Assembly (NCBI RefSeq): GCF_009026825.1
Contig: NZ_CP045032.1
Coordinates: 434,001 to 498,000 of the forward strand
DNA from: Corynebacterium urogenitale
GTDB lineage: Bacteria > Actinomycetota > Actinomycetes > Mycobacteriales > Mycobacteriaceae
DNA: 64,000 bases
Direction of reading: 5' to 3'
Positions 1 to 8,504 of this stretch are shown here, in pieces. Each line of letters starts with the position of its first letter. Positions within the stretch are counted from its first letter, which is position 1. The notes beneath the pieces were generated by a model. The model made no database searches and was not told the DNA's origin. It was given only the letters and a program-made list of their open reading frames with translations. A program made the position numbers and the translations under genes.

Positions 1-1
1 G

Positions 2-163
2 CTGGCCGAGCAGTCGCCGCAGCTCGCGGAGAAGCACCAGCTGCTTGAGGAAGGGCAGCCGAAGTCTGGCTGGAAGATCGTGGATTCCTTCCTGTTCAAC
101 CGCGCGCAGCCCGGCGATGGCACTGCCGACGGTGTGATCTCGACAATCTACAAGGAGGCGTGA
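2..163 (+). CDS. Sulfate ABC transporter substrate-binding protein, C-terminal fragment
   Basis: Only the last 53 codons are inside the window; the frame is open from base 2 to TGA at 161-163. The tail is rich in the Trp, Phe-Asn and acidic residues usual near the end of periplasmic-type sulfate-binding proteins and ends in STIYKEA. The family call rests mainly on context: the stop overlaps the start of the permease gene (TGATG), and the next three genes form a complete sulfate-type ABC transporter. In a Gram-positive cell this would be a membrane-anchored lipoprotein delivering sulfate or thiosulfate to CysTW; the signal peptide lies outside the window. The exact anion is inferred from the operon, not from residues seen here. 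Confidence 0.65.
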   Translation: MAEQSPQLAEKHQLLEEGQPKSGWKIVDSFLFNRAQPGDGTADGVISTIYKEA

Positions 164-1050
164 TGGGTTCTTCTGATTCTTCCGCTTCGACGCCACCAGC
201 CCGCTCCCCGCAGCAAGCCCGCAAGTCGGCTGAGGTCGAGCGCACTCCAAAGAAGCTCGGCGAGGTGGGCAGTGGTGGTCGCTTCGGCCTTGGTGTGAGC
301 ATGCTGTGGTTGTCCATCATTGTGCTGCTTCCGCTGGCTGCACTGACCACGGACGCCTTCTCCTCTGGGGGTATCAAGGGCTTTTGGGATGCGGTGACGG
401 AGCCCAATGCGCTTGCTGCGTTGCGGGTGACCTTGTGGGTGTCCCTCATCGTGGCGGTGGTCAACGCCGTGTTCGGGTGCCTGATCGCGTGGGTTCTCGT
501 CCGTGATGATTTCCCAGGCAAGAAGTTCGTCAATGCGCTCATCGACCTGCCGTTCGCGCTACCGACGATCGTTGCTTCACTGGTGTTGCTTGCCCTGTAC
601 GGACCGGATTCTCCGGTGGGGATCACGATCAACGGGACCCAGCCCGCACTGGTGATCGCCCTAACCTTTGTCACGCTGCCGTTTGTCGTGCGTGCCGTGC
701 AGCCAGTGCTTCTGGAGCTGGATCGCGAGGTGGAAGAAGCGGCGGCCTCTTTGGGTGCCAATAACTACACGATCTTCCGCCAAATCATCTTTCCCGTGCT
801 CTTGCCGCCGTTGCTCTCTGGGGCCGGCCTGGCCTTCGCCCGCGCGATCGGCGAGTACGGGTCCGTGGTGCTGATCGGTGGCTCCATCCCCGGCCAGACC
901 CAGGTGGCATCGCAGTACATCCAGGAGCAAATCGAATCCGACGTGCCGTCCGCGGCGGCCGCAGTGTCCGTGACGCTGCTGGCCATCACCTTCCTCGTCC
1001 TGCTCGTCCTGCGCATCATCGGCCAGCGCAATGAGAAGAAGGGGCTATAG
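163..1050 (+). CDS. cysT: Sulfate/thiosulfate ABC transporter permease CysT
   Basis: Inner-membrane permease, about 295 residues. After a polar N-terminal tail of about 40 residues come roughly six hydrophobic segments, beginning near residues 45-65. The ABC-coupling EAA loop is visible at about residues 190-215 (EEAAASLGANNYTIFRQI), followed by the GEYGS motif seen in sulfate and molybdate permeases. The start is placed at ATG 163, which overlaps the preceding stop as TGATG and has AAGGAGG 4 bases upstream; a GTG at 160 is too close to that ribosome site. It pairs with CysW to form the channel energised by CysA. Second gene of a tightly packed sulfate-uptake operon. Confidence 0.9.
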   Translation: MGSSDSSASTPPARSPQQARKSAEVERTPKKLGEVGSGGRFGLGVSMLWLSIIVLLPLAALTTDAFSSGGIKGFWDAVTEPNALAALRVTLWVSLIVAVVNAVFGCLIAWVLVRDDFPGKKFVNALIDLPFALPTIVASLVLLALYGPDSPVGITINGTQPALVIALTFVTLPFVVRAVQPVLLELDREVEEAAASLGANNYTIFRQIIFPVLLPPLLSGAGLAFARAIGEYGSVVLIGGSIPGQTQVASQYIQEQIESDVPSAAAAVSVTLLAITFLVLLVLRIIGQRNEKKGL

Positions 1051-1060
1051 GTACCGCATC

Positions 1061-1885
1061 ATGCAGCTGTCGCGAAAAACCGTCCTGAGCCTGCGCTTCA
1101 TTGCTCTGGCCTACCTGTTTGTTCTTGTTGTCGTGCCGATCGCCACGATCCTCTACCGCACCTTCGCTCCAGGGCTGGGTCAGTTCTGGGCGTGGATTAC
1201 CACCCCGGCGGCGATCTCAGCCCTGCAGACCTCACTGCTGATCGTGGCAGTGACAGTTCCCCTCAACGTGGTCTTCGGCATCATGGTGTCGCTGGCCTTG
1301 GCGCGCGGTAACTTCCGCGGCAAGGGCATCATCCACTCGCTCGTAGATCTGCCATTCGCAGTGTCTCCGATCATCGTAGGTGCCTCCCTGGTGCTCCTGT
1401 GGGGTTCCGGCGGTTGGTTCGGCGGGCTGGAAAACTGGGGAATCCGCGTGATTTACGCCCTGCCAGCAATGATCATCGCCACCGTGTTCAGCACCATGCC
1501 GTTCATCGTCCGCGAGGTCGAACCCGTCTTGCGAGAGATCGGTACAGACCAAGAACAGGCCGCGACGACCCTAGGCGCCAGCCCCTGGCAGATCTTCTTC
1601 CTCATCACCCTGCCCTCTATCCGCTGGGGGCTGACATACGGAGTGGTGCTCACAGTAGCCCGGGCCCTCGGAGAATTCGGGGCCGTGATCATGGTGGCGT
1701 CGAACTTCGCAGGAGGAGGCCAGACGCTGACCCTCCTCGTCCATTCCCGCTACATGGACGATCACAACGAATACGGCGCCTACGCCGCAGCCACGCTCCT
1801 CATGGGTGTATCTGTGCTCGTGCTCATCGTCATGACCGCCATCCAGAACCGACAGGACAAAAAGCAGAATGAATATAGTAGCTAG
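1061..1885 (+). CDS. cysW: Sulfate/thiosulfate ABC transporter permease CysW
   Basis: Second membrane subunit, about 274 residues, with six hydrophobic segments and an EAA loop ([18 protein letters not shown]) at about residues 175-195, followed by ALGEFGA as in CysW proteins. An upstream ATG at 1031 is in frame but overlaps cysT by 20 bases and has no ribosome site, so ATG 1061, 10 bases after the cysT stop, is preferred. The 3' end overlaps the start of cysA by 17 bases, which suggests translational coupling. It forms the heterodimeric channel with CysT. Confidence 0.88.
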   Translation: MQLSRKTVLSLRFIALAYLFVLVVVPIATILYRTFAPGLGQFWAWITTPAAISALQTSLLIVAVTVPLNVVFGIMVSLALARGNFRGKGIIHSLVDLPFAVSPIIVGASLVLLWGSGGWFGGLENWGIRVIYALPAMIIATVFSTMPFIVREVEPVLREIGTDQEQAATTLGASPWQIFFLITLPSIRWGLTYGVVLTVARALGEFGAVIMVASNFAGGGQTLTLLVHSRYMDDHNEYGAYAAATLLMGVSVLVLIVMTAIQNRQDKKQNEYSS

Positions 1886-2870
1886 GAACCTGAAGAAGAA
1901 GTACGGGGACTTCGCGGCGCTGGATAACGTCTCCCTCACCATCGAAGAGGGCTCCCTCACAGCGCTGCTCGGCCCCTCGGGCTCCGGCAAATCCACACTG
2001 CTGCGAGCCATCGCGGGCCTCGACCAGCCGGACTCCGGGCAAGTCATCATCGGTGGAAAGGACGTCACGAGCGTCACCCCGCAGGAACGCGGCATCGGGT
2101 TCGTGTTTCAGCACTACGCAGCGTTCAAGCACCTCAACGTCCGCGAAAACGTCGGTTTCGGGCTCAAGATCCGGAAGCGTCCCGCCAAGGAGATCAAAGC
2201 CAAGGTCGATGAACTACTGGACATCGTTGGGCTGACCGGATTCCAGACCCGCTACCCATCGCAGCTCTCCGGTGGCCAGCGCCAGCGCTTGGCCCTCGCA
2301 CGAGCCCTGGCAGTCAACCCCAAGGTGCTGCTCCTCGACGAGCCTTTCGGTGCCCTCGATGCCAAGGTGCGCGAAGATCTGCGCGCGTGGTTGCGCAGGA
2401 TGCACGAGGAATTCGACATCACCACCGTGCTGGTCACCCACGACCAGCAGGAGGCCCTGGATGTGGCGGACAAACTGGTGGTGCTGAATAAAGGCCGGAT
2501 CGAGCAGGTCGGCTCGCCAACCCAGCTCTACGACCAGCCTGCCAACGATTTCGTGCTGTCCTTCCTTGGGCAGGTGACCACCCTCGTGGGCAAGAAGGTG
2601 CGCCCGCACGACATCCGCCTGGGGCACTCGCCGCAATTGGCTGTGGAAAGCCACGAGATTGCGCAGACCAGCGTGGTGCCGGTGGTGGTGGAGCGCGTGA
2701 CGTTCCTGGGCTTCGAGGTGCGTGTGGAATTGCACGAAAAAGCCACGGGCAATCCCGTCACTGCGGAGATCACCCGTGGCGATGCGCTGGCCCTCAGCCT
2801 CCAACCAGGAGATGAAATCTACGCCCGTGCTACCCGACCAGCGGCCTTGCAGGAGTGGCTGGGCCTGTAG
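1869..2870 (+). CDS. cysA: Sulfate ABC transporter ATP-binding protein CysA
   Basis: ATPase of the sulfate importer, 333 residues. Walker A is GPSGSGKST (about residues 36-44), the signature is [15 protein letters not shown], Walker B is [11 protein letters not shown] and the switch histidine lies in [11 protein letters not shown]-terminal regulatory (TOBE-like) domain of about 100 residues follows, as in the CysA/MalK group. ATG 1869 starts inside the end of cysW. Last gene of the operon; it is followed by a hairpin at 2911-2941 and converges on the acyl-CoA synthetase gene. The anion assignment follows from the CysT/CysW-type permeases; molybdate is the main alternative. Confidence 0.88.
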   Translation: MNIVARNLKKKYGDFAALDNVSLTIEEGSLTALLGPSGSGKSTLLRAIAGLDQPDSGQVIIGGKDVTSVTPQERGIGFVFQHYAAFKHLNVRENVGFGLKIRKRPAKEIKAKVDELLDIVGLTGFQTRYPSQLSGGQRQRLALARALAVNPKVLLLDEPFGALDAKVREDLRAWLRRMHEEFDITTVLVTHDQQEALDVADKLVVLNKGRIEQVGSPTQLYDQPANDFVLSFLGQVTTLVGKKVRPHDIRLGHSPQLAVESHEIAQTSVVPVVVERVTFLGFEVRVELHEKATGNPVTAEITRGDALALSLQPGDEIYARATRPAALQEWLGL

Positions 2871-2910
2871 CTGCGGAACCGCTTACTCTAACCCGCCGGC
2901 CGAGCCCCTG

Positions 2911-2941
2911 AACCCCTCAGAACATGCAGCTCTGAGGGGTT
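2911..2941. terminator. Bidirectional terminator hairpin between cysA and the acyl-CoA synthetase gene
   Basis: An 11-bp perfect stem (AACCCCTCAGA paired with TCTGAGGGGTT) closes a 9-base loop. It lies between two convergent stops, 40 bp after cysA and 41 bp after the opposite gene. It has no long T tract on either side, so termination strength is uncertain. Confidence 0.7.
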
Positions 2942-2982
2942 AGGACTGTGGCCGGTTTAGCTAGAAACGAGGCCTAGGTCTC

Positions 2983-4728
2983 CTACGGCTTCGGCAGCTC
3001 GCGTGGCACGATCTTGCCCACCGCGTTGCGCGGCAGCTTATCCAAGAACACGTAGTGGCGCGGCACATTGTGGCGTGCCAGCTTAGCCTTCACACAGGAC
3101 TTCACCTTGTCGATGACTTCCTGCTTTTCCTCATCGCTCAGTTGGTCAGCTGGGCGGTCCTTCAGCACAATCCAGGCGCACAGTGCTTGGCCGAAGTCCT
3201 CGTCGTCCACGCCACGAACGGCGGATTCCAGCACCTCGTCCAGCTGGTTGACGATGTCCTCAGCCTCCTGCGGGTACACATTCTCGCCACCGGAGACCAC
3301 CATGTCATCGGAGCGGCCAGCGATGTACAGCAGGCCGTCTTCGTAGTAGCCCAAGTCGCCGGTAGCGACCATGCCGTCGATGAGTTCCTTGTCAGTGCCC
3401 GGTCGCGTGTAGCCTTCGAAGAGCATGTCGTTCTTTACAAAGACGCGGCCGATTTCCTTCTCCGGCAGCTCCTTGCCGTTATCGTCGAGGATCTTCAGCG
3501 TGGTGGCCATTGGTGGCTTGCCAGCGGTGCGTGGGTGCTTCTTCATCTCGGCTGGCTGCGCGATCGAGGCCCAGGAGACTTCAGTGGAGCCGTAGAGGTT
3601 ATAGAGAACGTCGCCGAACTTGCGGAACGTGTCCTCGATAACCCGCGGCGGAATCGCCTCACCGGAGGTTGCGATGACCTTCACACCTGCATCGAAGCCA
3701 TCCGGCACAGCCTCCAGCAGACGGCGGAGCATCGTTGGCACCATTGCGATGTAGTACGGGCGGTTTTTCTCGATGACGCTCAGCGCGCTCTCCGGGGTGA
3801 ACTTGCGCTGCAGGATCATGGTGCTGCGCAGGGCAAGAGCAAGCTGAATCTGCGCGAAACCCCAGGTGTGGAACATCGGTGCGGCCAGGAACGATGGGCG
3901 ATGATGCTTCATCGGAATGCGGCTCATGATGGAGGAAGCCGGCATGTACGTCTTGGGCTCTGGGCGGCGAGCGCCCTTCGGCGTTCCCGTGGTGCCGGAG
4001 GTGAGGATGATCGTGCGTCCCATGCGTGGGATAGCCGGGATGCTCAGGTCGTCGGGGGTTGTGCGCAGGACGTCCTGCAGGCTCGCCCATTCCTCGTGGC
4101 GTTCGGCGTAGTCGCCGCTGTCGATAGCGTCCTGAATATTCGACGCCACCGTCAACCCGGCCTCCTGCTCGCGCGTGAGGCCAATAGTGTCGCCGTGCTC
4201 CCACGCGATGATGACGGGGGAGTCGGAGTAGTCGCGAGGCAGCAGAGGCAGGAACTCCTCGTCGATGAACAGCAGATCCACGCGCTGTTCCTTTAACACG
4301 GCGCGGGTCTGCTCCGCAGAGGCACTCGTGTTGAGGAAAACGATGTCCGTGCCCAGGCGGCCGTGAGCGGTGAGAGCCATGATGAGGCCGCGGTGGTTAC
4401 GGCACAGCACACCCAACTTTGCGCGCTCGCGGATGCCGGTGCGGAACAGTGCACGGGCTAGGGTGTTAGTTTGCTCATGGAGCTCACGGTAAGTCATGGA
4501 GCCGCCGTCGTCCACGATTGCAGTGTGGAAAGGGTCGCGGGCAGCACCGATGGCTAGCAGGCCTGCCGGCAGGAACTTCCACTGCACGATGCCTTTCAGT
4601 GCTCCACCCATCGCGCCGGGGCCCATGGGGCCGAGAACGCCGGACTTAAACAGTGGCAGGGTTCCCTTAGCCAGGGTTCCGACATTGCCGAGCTGCTGCA
4701 ATGGTGTAAGTGAAGGTGGGGGATTCAT
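2983..4728 (-). CDS. Acyl-CoA synthetase (AMP-forming, FadD family)
   Basis: Activates a fatty acid to acyl-CoA through an acyl-adenylate. About 581 residues from ATG 4728. The AMP-binding signature is TSGTTGTPKG, followed by YGSTEVSWA, the TGDLGYYEDG motif with the catalytic hinge region GRSDDMVVSGGENVYP, and the C-terminal adenylation lysine in PRNAVGKIVPREL. A GTG at 4740 is possible but abuts the GAGGA sequence; ATG 4728 is better spaced from it. The N-terminal 60 residues contain a weakly hydrophobic Gly/Met-rich stretch seen in some mycobacterial FadD proteins. Monocistronic, with a perfect palindrome at 4777-4793 in its probable promoter, implying control by a fatty-acid- or CoA-responsive repressor. 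Chain-length preference cannot be read from the sequence. Confidence 0.88.
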   Translation of the reverse strand: MNPPPSLTPLQQLGNVGTLAKGTLPLFKSGVLGPMGPGAMGGALKGIVQWKFLPAGLLAIGAARDPFHTAIVDDGGSMTYRELHEQTNTLARALFRTGIRERAKLGVLCRNHRGLIMALTAHGRLGTDIVFLNTSASAEQTRAVLKEQRVDLLFIDEEFLPLLPRDYSDSPVIIAWEHGDTIGLTREQEAGLTVASNIQDAIDSGDYAERHEEWASLQDVLRTTPDDLSIPAIPRMGRTIILTSGTTGTPKGARRPEPKTYMPASSIMSRIPMKHHRPSFLAAPMFHTWGFAQIQLALALRSTMILQRKFTPESALSVIEKNRPYYIAMVPTMLRRLLEAVPDGFDAGVKVIATSGEAIPPRVIEDTFRKFGDVLYNLYGSTEVSWASIAQPAEMKKHPRTAGKPPMATTLKILDDNGKELPEKEIGRVFVKNDMLFEGYTRPGTDKELIDGMVATGDLGYYEDGLLYIAGRSDDMVVSGGENVYPQEAEDIVNQLDEVLESAVRGVDDEDFGQALCAWIVLKDRPADQLSDEEKQEVIDKVKSCVKAKLARHNVPRHYVFLDKLPRNAVGKIVPRELPKP

Positions 4729-4776
4729 GAAACGCGTCACTCCTCAGGTGGTGGGGTGGCAGTGAAGTCAAACTCA

Positions 4777-4793
4777 TAGTTTTGACAAAACTA
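4777..4793. promoter_or_regulatory. Palindromic operator candidate upstream of the acyl-CoA synthetase gene
   Basis: A 17-bp perfect dyad, TAGTTTTG-A-CAAAACTA, lies about 50 bp upstream of ATG 4728. On the minus strand it contains TTGTCA, which could serve as a -35 element, so a bound protein would block transcription. The form suits a TetR- or GntR-type dimer; the regulator is not identified. Confidence 0.5.
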
Positions 4794-4940
4794 ATTGGAC
4801 ACTCACGTTAGTGATAAAACTGCACGCGCGGAGAGTTTTCGGCGATAAAGATGAATATTTTCAGGAATAACAACTCCAAAATTAAGGATTCGGCCCGTTG
4901 CGCTGCCTGGCGGAGGCCGGTTTTGCGACTAGTAAGGCTC

Positions 4941-4958
4941 TGTTCGCTGAAGGCGTAC
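4941..4958 (+). promoter_or_regulatory. ClgR operator upstream of clpC
   Basis: TGTTCGCTGAAGGCGTAC fits every position of the corynebacterial ClgR motif as recalled (WNNWCGCYNANRGCGWWS). ClgR activates clp protease genes in C. glutamicum and Streptomyces. It lies 178 bp before the clpC start. Confidence 0.7.
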
Positions 4959-5047
4959 ACCATCCAATTCTCCGCGTTAAATGCCCCTTGAACTGCAAAG
5001 AAGAGCCCATCGAGCGGGCTGCTGGCGTCGAATATGAGAGGGAAAGG

Positions 5048-5073
5048 GGAACAGGAAGGCGAAAGCGTGTGTT
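5048..5073 (+). promoter_or_regulatory. Possible SigH-type promoter of clpC
   Basis: GGAAC at 5048-5052 and GTT at 5071-5073, separated by 18 bp, resemble the heat/oxidative-stress sigma-H promoter GGAA-N18-20-GTT. It lies 62 bp before ATG 5136. Short motifs like this occur by chance, so the call is tentative. Confidence 0.35.
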
Positions 5074-5135
5074 TGAAGAGCAAGGCCCCCACTACAGTGG
5101 GCAACAGACTCTAAACGCAACGGATAGGGAGAACC

Positions 5136-7925
5136 ATGTTCGAAAGGTTTACCGACCGCGCACGCCGCGTCGTCGTGCTTGCTCAAGAAGAAGCGCGAGC
5201 CCTGAACCACAACTACATCGGCACGGAGCACATCCTGCTCGGCCTCATCCAAGAGGGCGAAGGAGTCGCCGCTAAAGCCCTAGAATCCATGGGCATCTCC
5301 CTGGACGCCGTCCGCACCGAAGTCAAAGAAATCATCGGCAGCGGAGGCCACCCGCCAAGCGGCTACATCCCATTTACCCCGCGCGCCAAAAAGGTGCTCG
5401 AACTCGCCCTGCGTGAAGCACTTCAGCTCGGCCACAAATACATCGGCACAGAGCACATCCTCCTCGGCCTCATCCGCGAAGGCGAAGGCGTAGCCGCACA
5501 GGTGCTCGTGAAGCTCGGCGCAGACCTCTCCCGCGTGCGCCAGCAAGTCATCCAGCTGCTCAGCGGCTACGAAGGCAACGAACACGAAGCAGCACCAGAC
5601 GAGCCAGCAACCGCAGGTGTAGGCTCCGGCAGCTCCGAGCCAAGCGGGTCGAAAATGGGGCAGAAATCCAACTCCCTGGTGCTCGACCAGTTCGGCCGCA
5701 ACCTCACCCAAGCCGCCAAGGACGGGAAGCTGGACCCGGTCGTGGGCCGCGAAACCGAAATCGAGCGAGTGATGCAGGTGCTGAGCCGCCGCACCAAGAA
5801 CAACCCAGTGCTCATCGGTGAACCAGGCGTGGGTAAAACCGCAGTAGTCGAAGGCCTGGCGCTGGACATCGTCAACGGACGCGTGCCGGAGACGCTGAAG
5901 GACAAGCAGCTCTACTCCCTGGATCTGGGATCCCTGGTCGCCGGCTCCCGCTACCGCGGTGACTTCGAGGAACGCCTGAAGAAGGTCCTCAAGGAAATCA
6001 ACCAGCGCGGCGACATCATCCTCTTCATCGACGAGATTCACACGCTGGTTGGCGCCGGCGCGGCGGAAGGTGCGATTGATGCTGCCTCCATCCTGAAGCC
6101 GAAGCTGGCCCGTGGCGAACTGCAAACCATCGGTGCGACGACGCTGGACGAATACCGCAAGCACATCGAAAAGGACGCGGCACTCGAGCGCCGCTTCCAG
6201 CCCGTGCAGGTGCCGGAGCCATCCGTCGACATGACCATCGAGATCCTCAAGGGACTGCGTGACCGCTACGAGGCACACCACCGCGTGTCCATCACCGATG
6301 GCGCACTGGCTGCAGCCGCCCGCCTGGCCGATCGCTACATCAACGATCGCTTCCTGCCAGACAAGGCCGTAGACCTCATCGATGAGGCCGGTGCACGTAT
6401 GCGCATCAAGCGCATGACCGCGCCAAAGTCCATCCAGGACGTCGACGACAAGATCGCCCAGGTCCGCCGCCAGAAGGAAGCGGCCATCGACGACCAAGAC
6501 TTCGAGAAGGCAGCAGCACTGCGCGACGACGAGCGCAAGCTGACCGACGAGCGCGCCGAAAAGGAAAAAGCATGGCGTGCCGGCGAGCTGGACGAAGTAG
6601 CCGAGGTTGGCGAGGAGCAGATCGCCGAAGTACTGGGCAACTGGACCGGAATCCCCGTGTTCAAACTCACCGAGGAAGAGTCGGCTCGCCTGCTGCGCAT
6701 GGAAGACGAGTTGCACAAGCGCATCATCGGCCAAGAAGATGCTGTCAAGGCCGTCTCCCGTGCAATCCGCCGCACGCGCGCCGGCCTGAAAGATCCGAAG
6801 CGACCATCCGGCTCCTTCATCTTCGCCGGACCATCCGGAGTCGGTAAGACGGAGCTGTCCAAGGCGCTGGCAGAGTTCCTATTCGGTGACGACGACGCGC
6901 TGATCCAGATCGACATGGGCGAGTTCCACGATCGCTTCACCGCCTCCCGCCTGTTCGGTGCGCCTCCGGGATACGTTGGCTACGACGAAGGCGGCCAGCT
7001 GACCGAAAAGGTTCGCCGCAAGCCATTCTCCGTCGTGCTGTTCGACGAGATCGAAAAGGCGCACAAGGAGATCTACAACACCTTGCTGCAGGTGCTGGAG
7101 GACGGCCGACTGACCGACGGTCAGGGCCGCCAGGTGGACTTCAAGAACACCGTGCTGATCTTCACCTCCAACCTCGGTACCAGGGATATTTCCAAGGCCG
7201 TGGGAATGGGCTTCTCCTCCTCGGGCGAGGCGGATGAAGAGACCCAGTACGAGCGCATGAAGCTCAAGGTGCAGGACGAGCTGAAGAAGCACTTCCGGCC
7301 AGAGTTCCTCAACCGTATCGATGACATTGTGGTCTTCCACCAGCTCACCCGCGAGCAGATTGTCCAGATGGTTGACCTGCTGCTGGGTCGCGTGACCGCA
7401 GCGCTGGCCGCCAAGGACATGGGAATCGAGGTGTCCGAGAAGGCCAAGAACCTGCTGGCGAAGCGCGGCTTCGACCCAGTGCTCGGTGCGCGTCCGCTGC
7501 GCCGTACGATTCAGCGCGAAATCGAGGATCACCTCTCCGAAAAGATCCTGTTCGGCGAATTCGGCGCGGGTGAGATCGTGACCGTCGACGTCGAGAACTG
7601 GGACGGAGAGTCCAAGGGCGACGATGCCAAGTTTGTCTTTGGCTCCAAGGTCAAGCCGCTGCCAAGCATTGACGAAGAGGAAGATACTCGCGCGGAGGAT
7701 GCCATCAGTGCCGTCGAGGACGCGGCTGAGAAACCGGTTCCGGAAAACGATGACTTCGACCCGAACGCGGGTGGCGGCAACGGTTCCGGTGGCAGTGGCC
7801 CGGCAGGTGATGGGGGCGCGGAGACCGCTGATATGACCTCGGATGCAGGTGCTGATCAGGGCTCGAGCTCAAACGATGATGGTGAGACACCACCACCTGC
7901 GGGTGCTGGATCTCCAGGTCGCTAG
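5136..7925 (+). CDS. clpC: ATP-dependent Clp protease ATPase/chaperone ClpC
   Basis: Class I Hsp100 unfoldase feeding ClpP, 929 residues. Two Clp N-terminal repeats (about residues 1-75 and 76-150) are followed by AAA domain 1 with Walker A GEPGVGKT, a UVR-type coiled-coil middle segment (about 420-475) typical of ClpC rather than ClpA or ClpB, and AAA domain 2 with Walker A GPSGVGKT and the GYVGYDEGG motif. The C-terminal 80 residues are acidic and Gly/Ser-rich, longer than in Bacillus ClpC and probably disordered. The start ATG follows GGGAGAACC. Monocistronic, with a ClgR-type box upstream and a strong terminator at 8031-8064. Likely also processes regulators, as ClpC does in mycobacteria. 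Confidence 0.97.
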   Translation: MFERFTDRARRVVVLAQEEARALNHNYIGTEHILLGLIQEGEGVAAKALESMGISLDAVRTEVKEIIGSGGHPPSGYIPFTPRAKKVLELALREALQLGHKYIGTEHILLGLIREGEGVAAQVLVKLGADLSRVRQQVIQLLSGYEGNEHEAAPDEPATAGVGSGSSEPSGSKMGQKSNSLVLDQFGRNLTQAAKDGKLDPVVGRETEIERVMQVLSRRTKNNPVLIGEPGVGKTAVVEGLALDIVNGRVPETLKDKQLYSLDLGSLVAGSRYRGDFEERLKKVLKEINQRGDIILFIDEIHTLVGAGAAEGAIDAASILKPKLARGELQTIGATTLDEYRKHIEKDAALERRFQPVQVPEPSVDMTIEILKGLRDRYEAHHRVSITDGALAAAARLADRYINDRFLPDKAVDLIDEAGARMRIKRMTAPKSIQDVDDKIAQVRRQKEAAIDDQDFEKAAALRDDERKLTDERAEKEKAWRAGELDEVAEVGEEQIAEVLGNWTGIPVFKLTEEESARLLRMEDELHKRIIGQEDAVKAVSRAIRRTRAGLKDPKRPSGSFIFAGPSGVGKTELSKALAEFLFGDDDALIQIDMGEFHDRFTASRLFGAPPGYVGYDEGGQLTEKVRRKPFSVVLFDEIEKAHKEIYNTLLQVLEDGRLTDGQGRQVDFKNTVLIFTSNLGTRDISKAVGMGFSSSGEADEETQYERMKLKVQDELKKHFRPEFLNRIDDIVVFHQLTREQIVQMVDLLLGRVTAALAAKDMGIEVSEKAKNLLAKRGFDPVLGARPLRRTIQREIEDHLSEKILFGEFGAGEIVTVDVENWDGESKGDDAKFVFGSKVKPLPSIDEEEDTRAEDAISAVEDAAEKPVPENDDFDPNAGGGNGSGGSGPAGDGGAETADMTSDAGADQGSSSNDDGETPPPAGAGSPGR

Positions 7926-8030
7926 GAGCCCGCGGGTTCTTAAAGGTCGGATGCCTAGGCGGAATTAGCCGGTCTGCAGAACACGTGGGGGCTGGTACCG
8001 TCAGGTCACGGAGAGCAGGGCCTCGGCAGA

Positions 8031-8067
8031 AACCCGGGCAGCAGTTGGGACTGCTGCCCGGGTTTTT
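8031..8067 (+). terminator. Rho-independent terminator of clpC
   Basis: A 14-bp perfect stem (AACCCGGGCAGCAG with CTGCTGCCCGGGTT) closes a 6-base loop and runs into TTTTT. It lies 105 bp after the clpC stop. Confidence 0.9.
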
Positions 8068-8082
8068 GCATGCGTTGTTGGT

Positions 8083-8208
8083 GTGGTTAGCTGGCGCGGG
8101 TTCTGCGGTTTACTGGCGCGGTTGGTGGGGAGTGGTTGGCTGGCGTGGGTTCTGCGGTTTACTGGCGCGGTTGGTGGGGAGTGGTTGGCTGGCGTGGGCT
8201 CTGCGGGA
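8083..8208. repeat. 49-bp tandem repeat, about 2.6 copies
   Basis: Units start at 8083, 8132 and 8181 (the third is partial). The unit begins GTGGTTGGCTGGCGTGGG and contains TTCTGCGGTTTACTGG. Units 1 and 2 differ at only two positions. Because 49 is not a multiple of three, no protein repeat is encoded. Confidence 0.9.
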
Positions 8209-8251
8209 GAGCAGTGGGAGGATATGGCGAAATTCTGCAAGGTTAGAAAAA

Positions 8252-8303
8252 TCGCCACACTCTTGAGGGTGAAAAGGGAATTTCACCGCCAAGAGTGTGG
8301 CGA
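8252..8303. repeat. Nested palindrome of unknown family
   Basis: The outer perfect 13-bp arms TCGCCACACTCTT (8252-8264) and AAGAGTGTGGCGA (8291-8303) enclose a 3/3 internal loop, an inner 7-bp stem (GGTGAAA, 8268-8274, with TTTCACC, 8281-8287) and a 6-base loop. An additional CGAAAT/ATTTCG pair flanks it. It lacks a T tract and lies near no gene end, so a simple terminator is unlikely. Confidence 0.75.
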
Positions 8304-8504
8304 GATTTCGGGAAGGGGAGAAATTTCACCACCCGTCCGTCGGGCATCGCGGTCGGAGCGTTGGTCGGGGCACTGGGCGGTGGGGTGCATCGCTCTGGCT
8401 ACGGTTCTAGGATCAAACGCTTTGTTTTCGTCCGGCACTCCGAAGAAGTTCGCGCTCTGAAGGGGATCGTCCGCCGGAAAGAGATTGCCTCCGTAGGTCG
8501 ATTA

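Larger units (their letters stand above)
4794..5135. other. Intergenic regulatory region between the acyl-CoA synthetase gene and clpC
   Basis: This divergent spacer of about 340 bp holds the ClgR-type box at 4941-4958 and a possible SigH-type promoter at 5048-5073. No credible gene is seen: a minus-strand reading frame (4808-5104) has no ribosome site, no family features and covers the promoter region. Confidence 0.6.
8068..8504. other. Gene-free, repeat-rich interval between clpC and the lipase gene
   Basis: About 440 bp with no supportable gene. It holds a 49-bp tandem repeat (8083-8208) and a nested palindrome (8252-8303). Reading frames here are short, repeat-derived and lack ribosome sites. 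Confidence 0.6.

Noticed and set aside
4808..5104. 98-codon minus-strand frame in the clpC upstream region
   Set aside because: It overlaps the ClgR-type box and the probable promoter, and has no ribosome site.
5280..6734. 484-codon minus-strand frame inside clpC
   Set aside because: It mirrors clpC coding sequence and shows no recognisable domain or ribosome site.
8083..8208. Possible CRISPR-like array
   Set aside because: The 49-bp units are contiguous with no unique spacers, there are fewer than three copies, and no cas gene is present.
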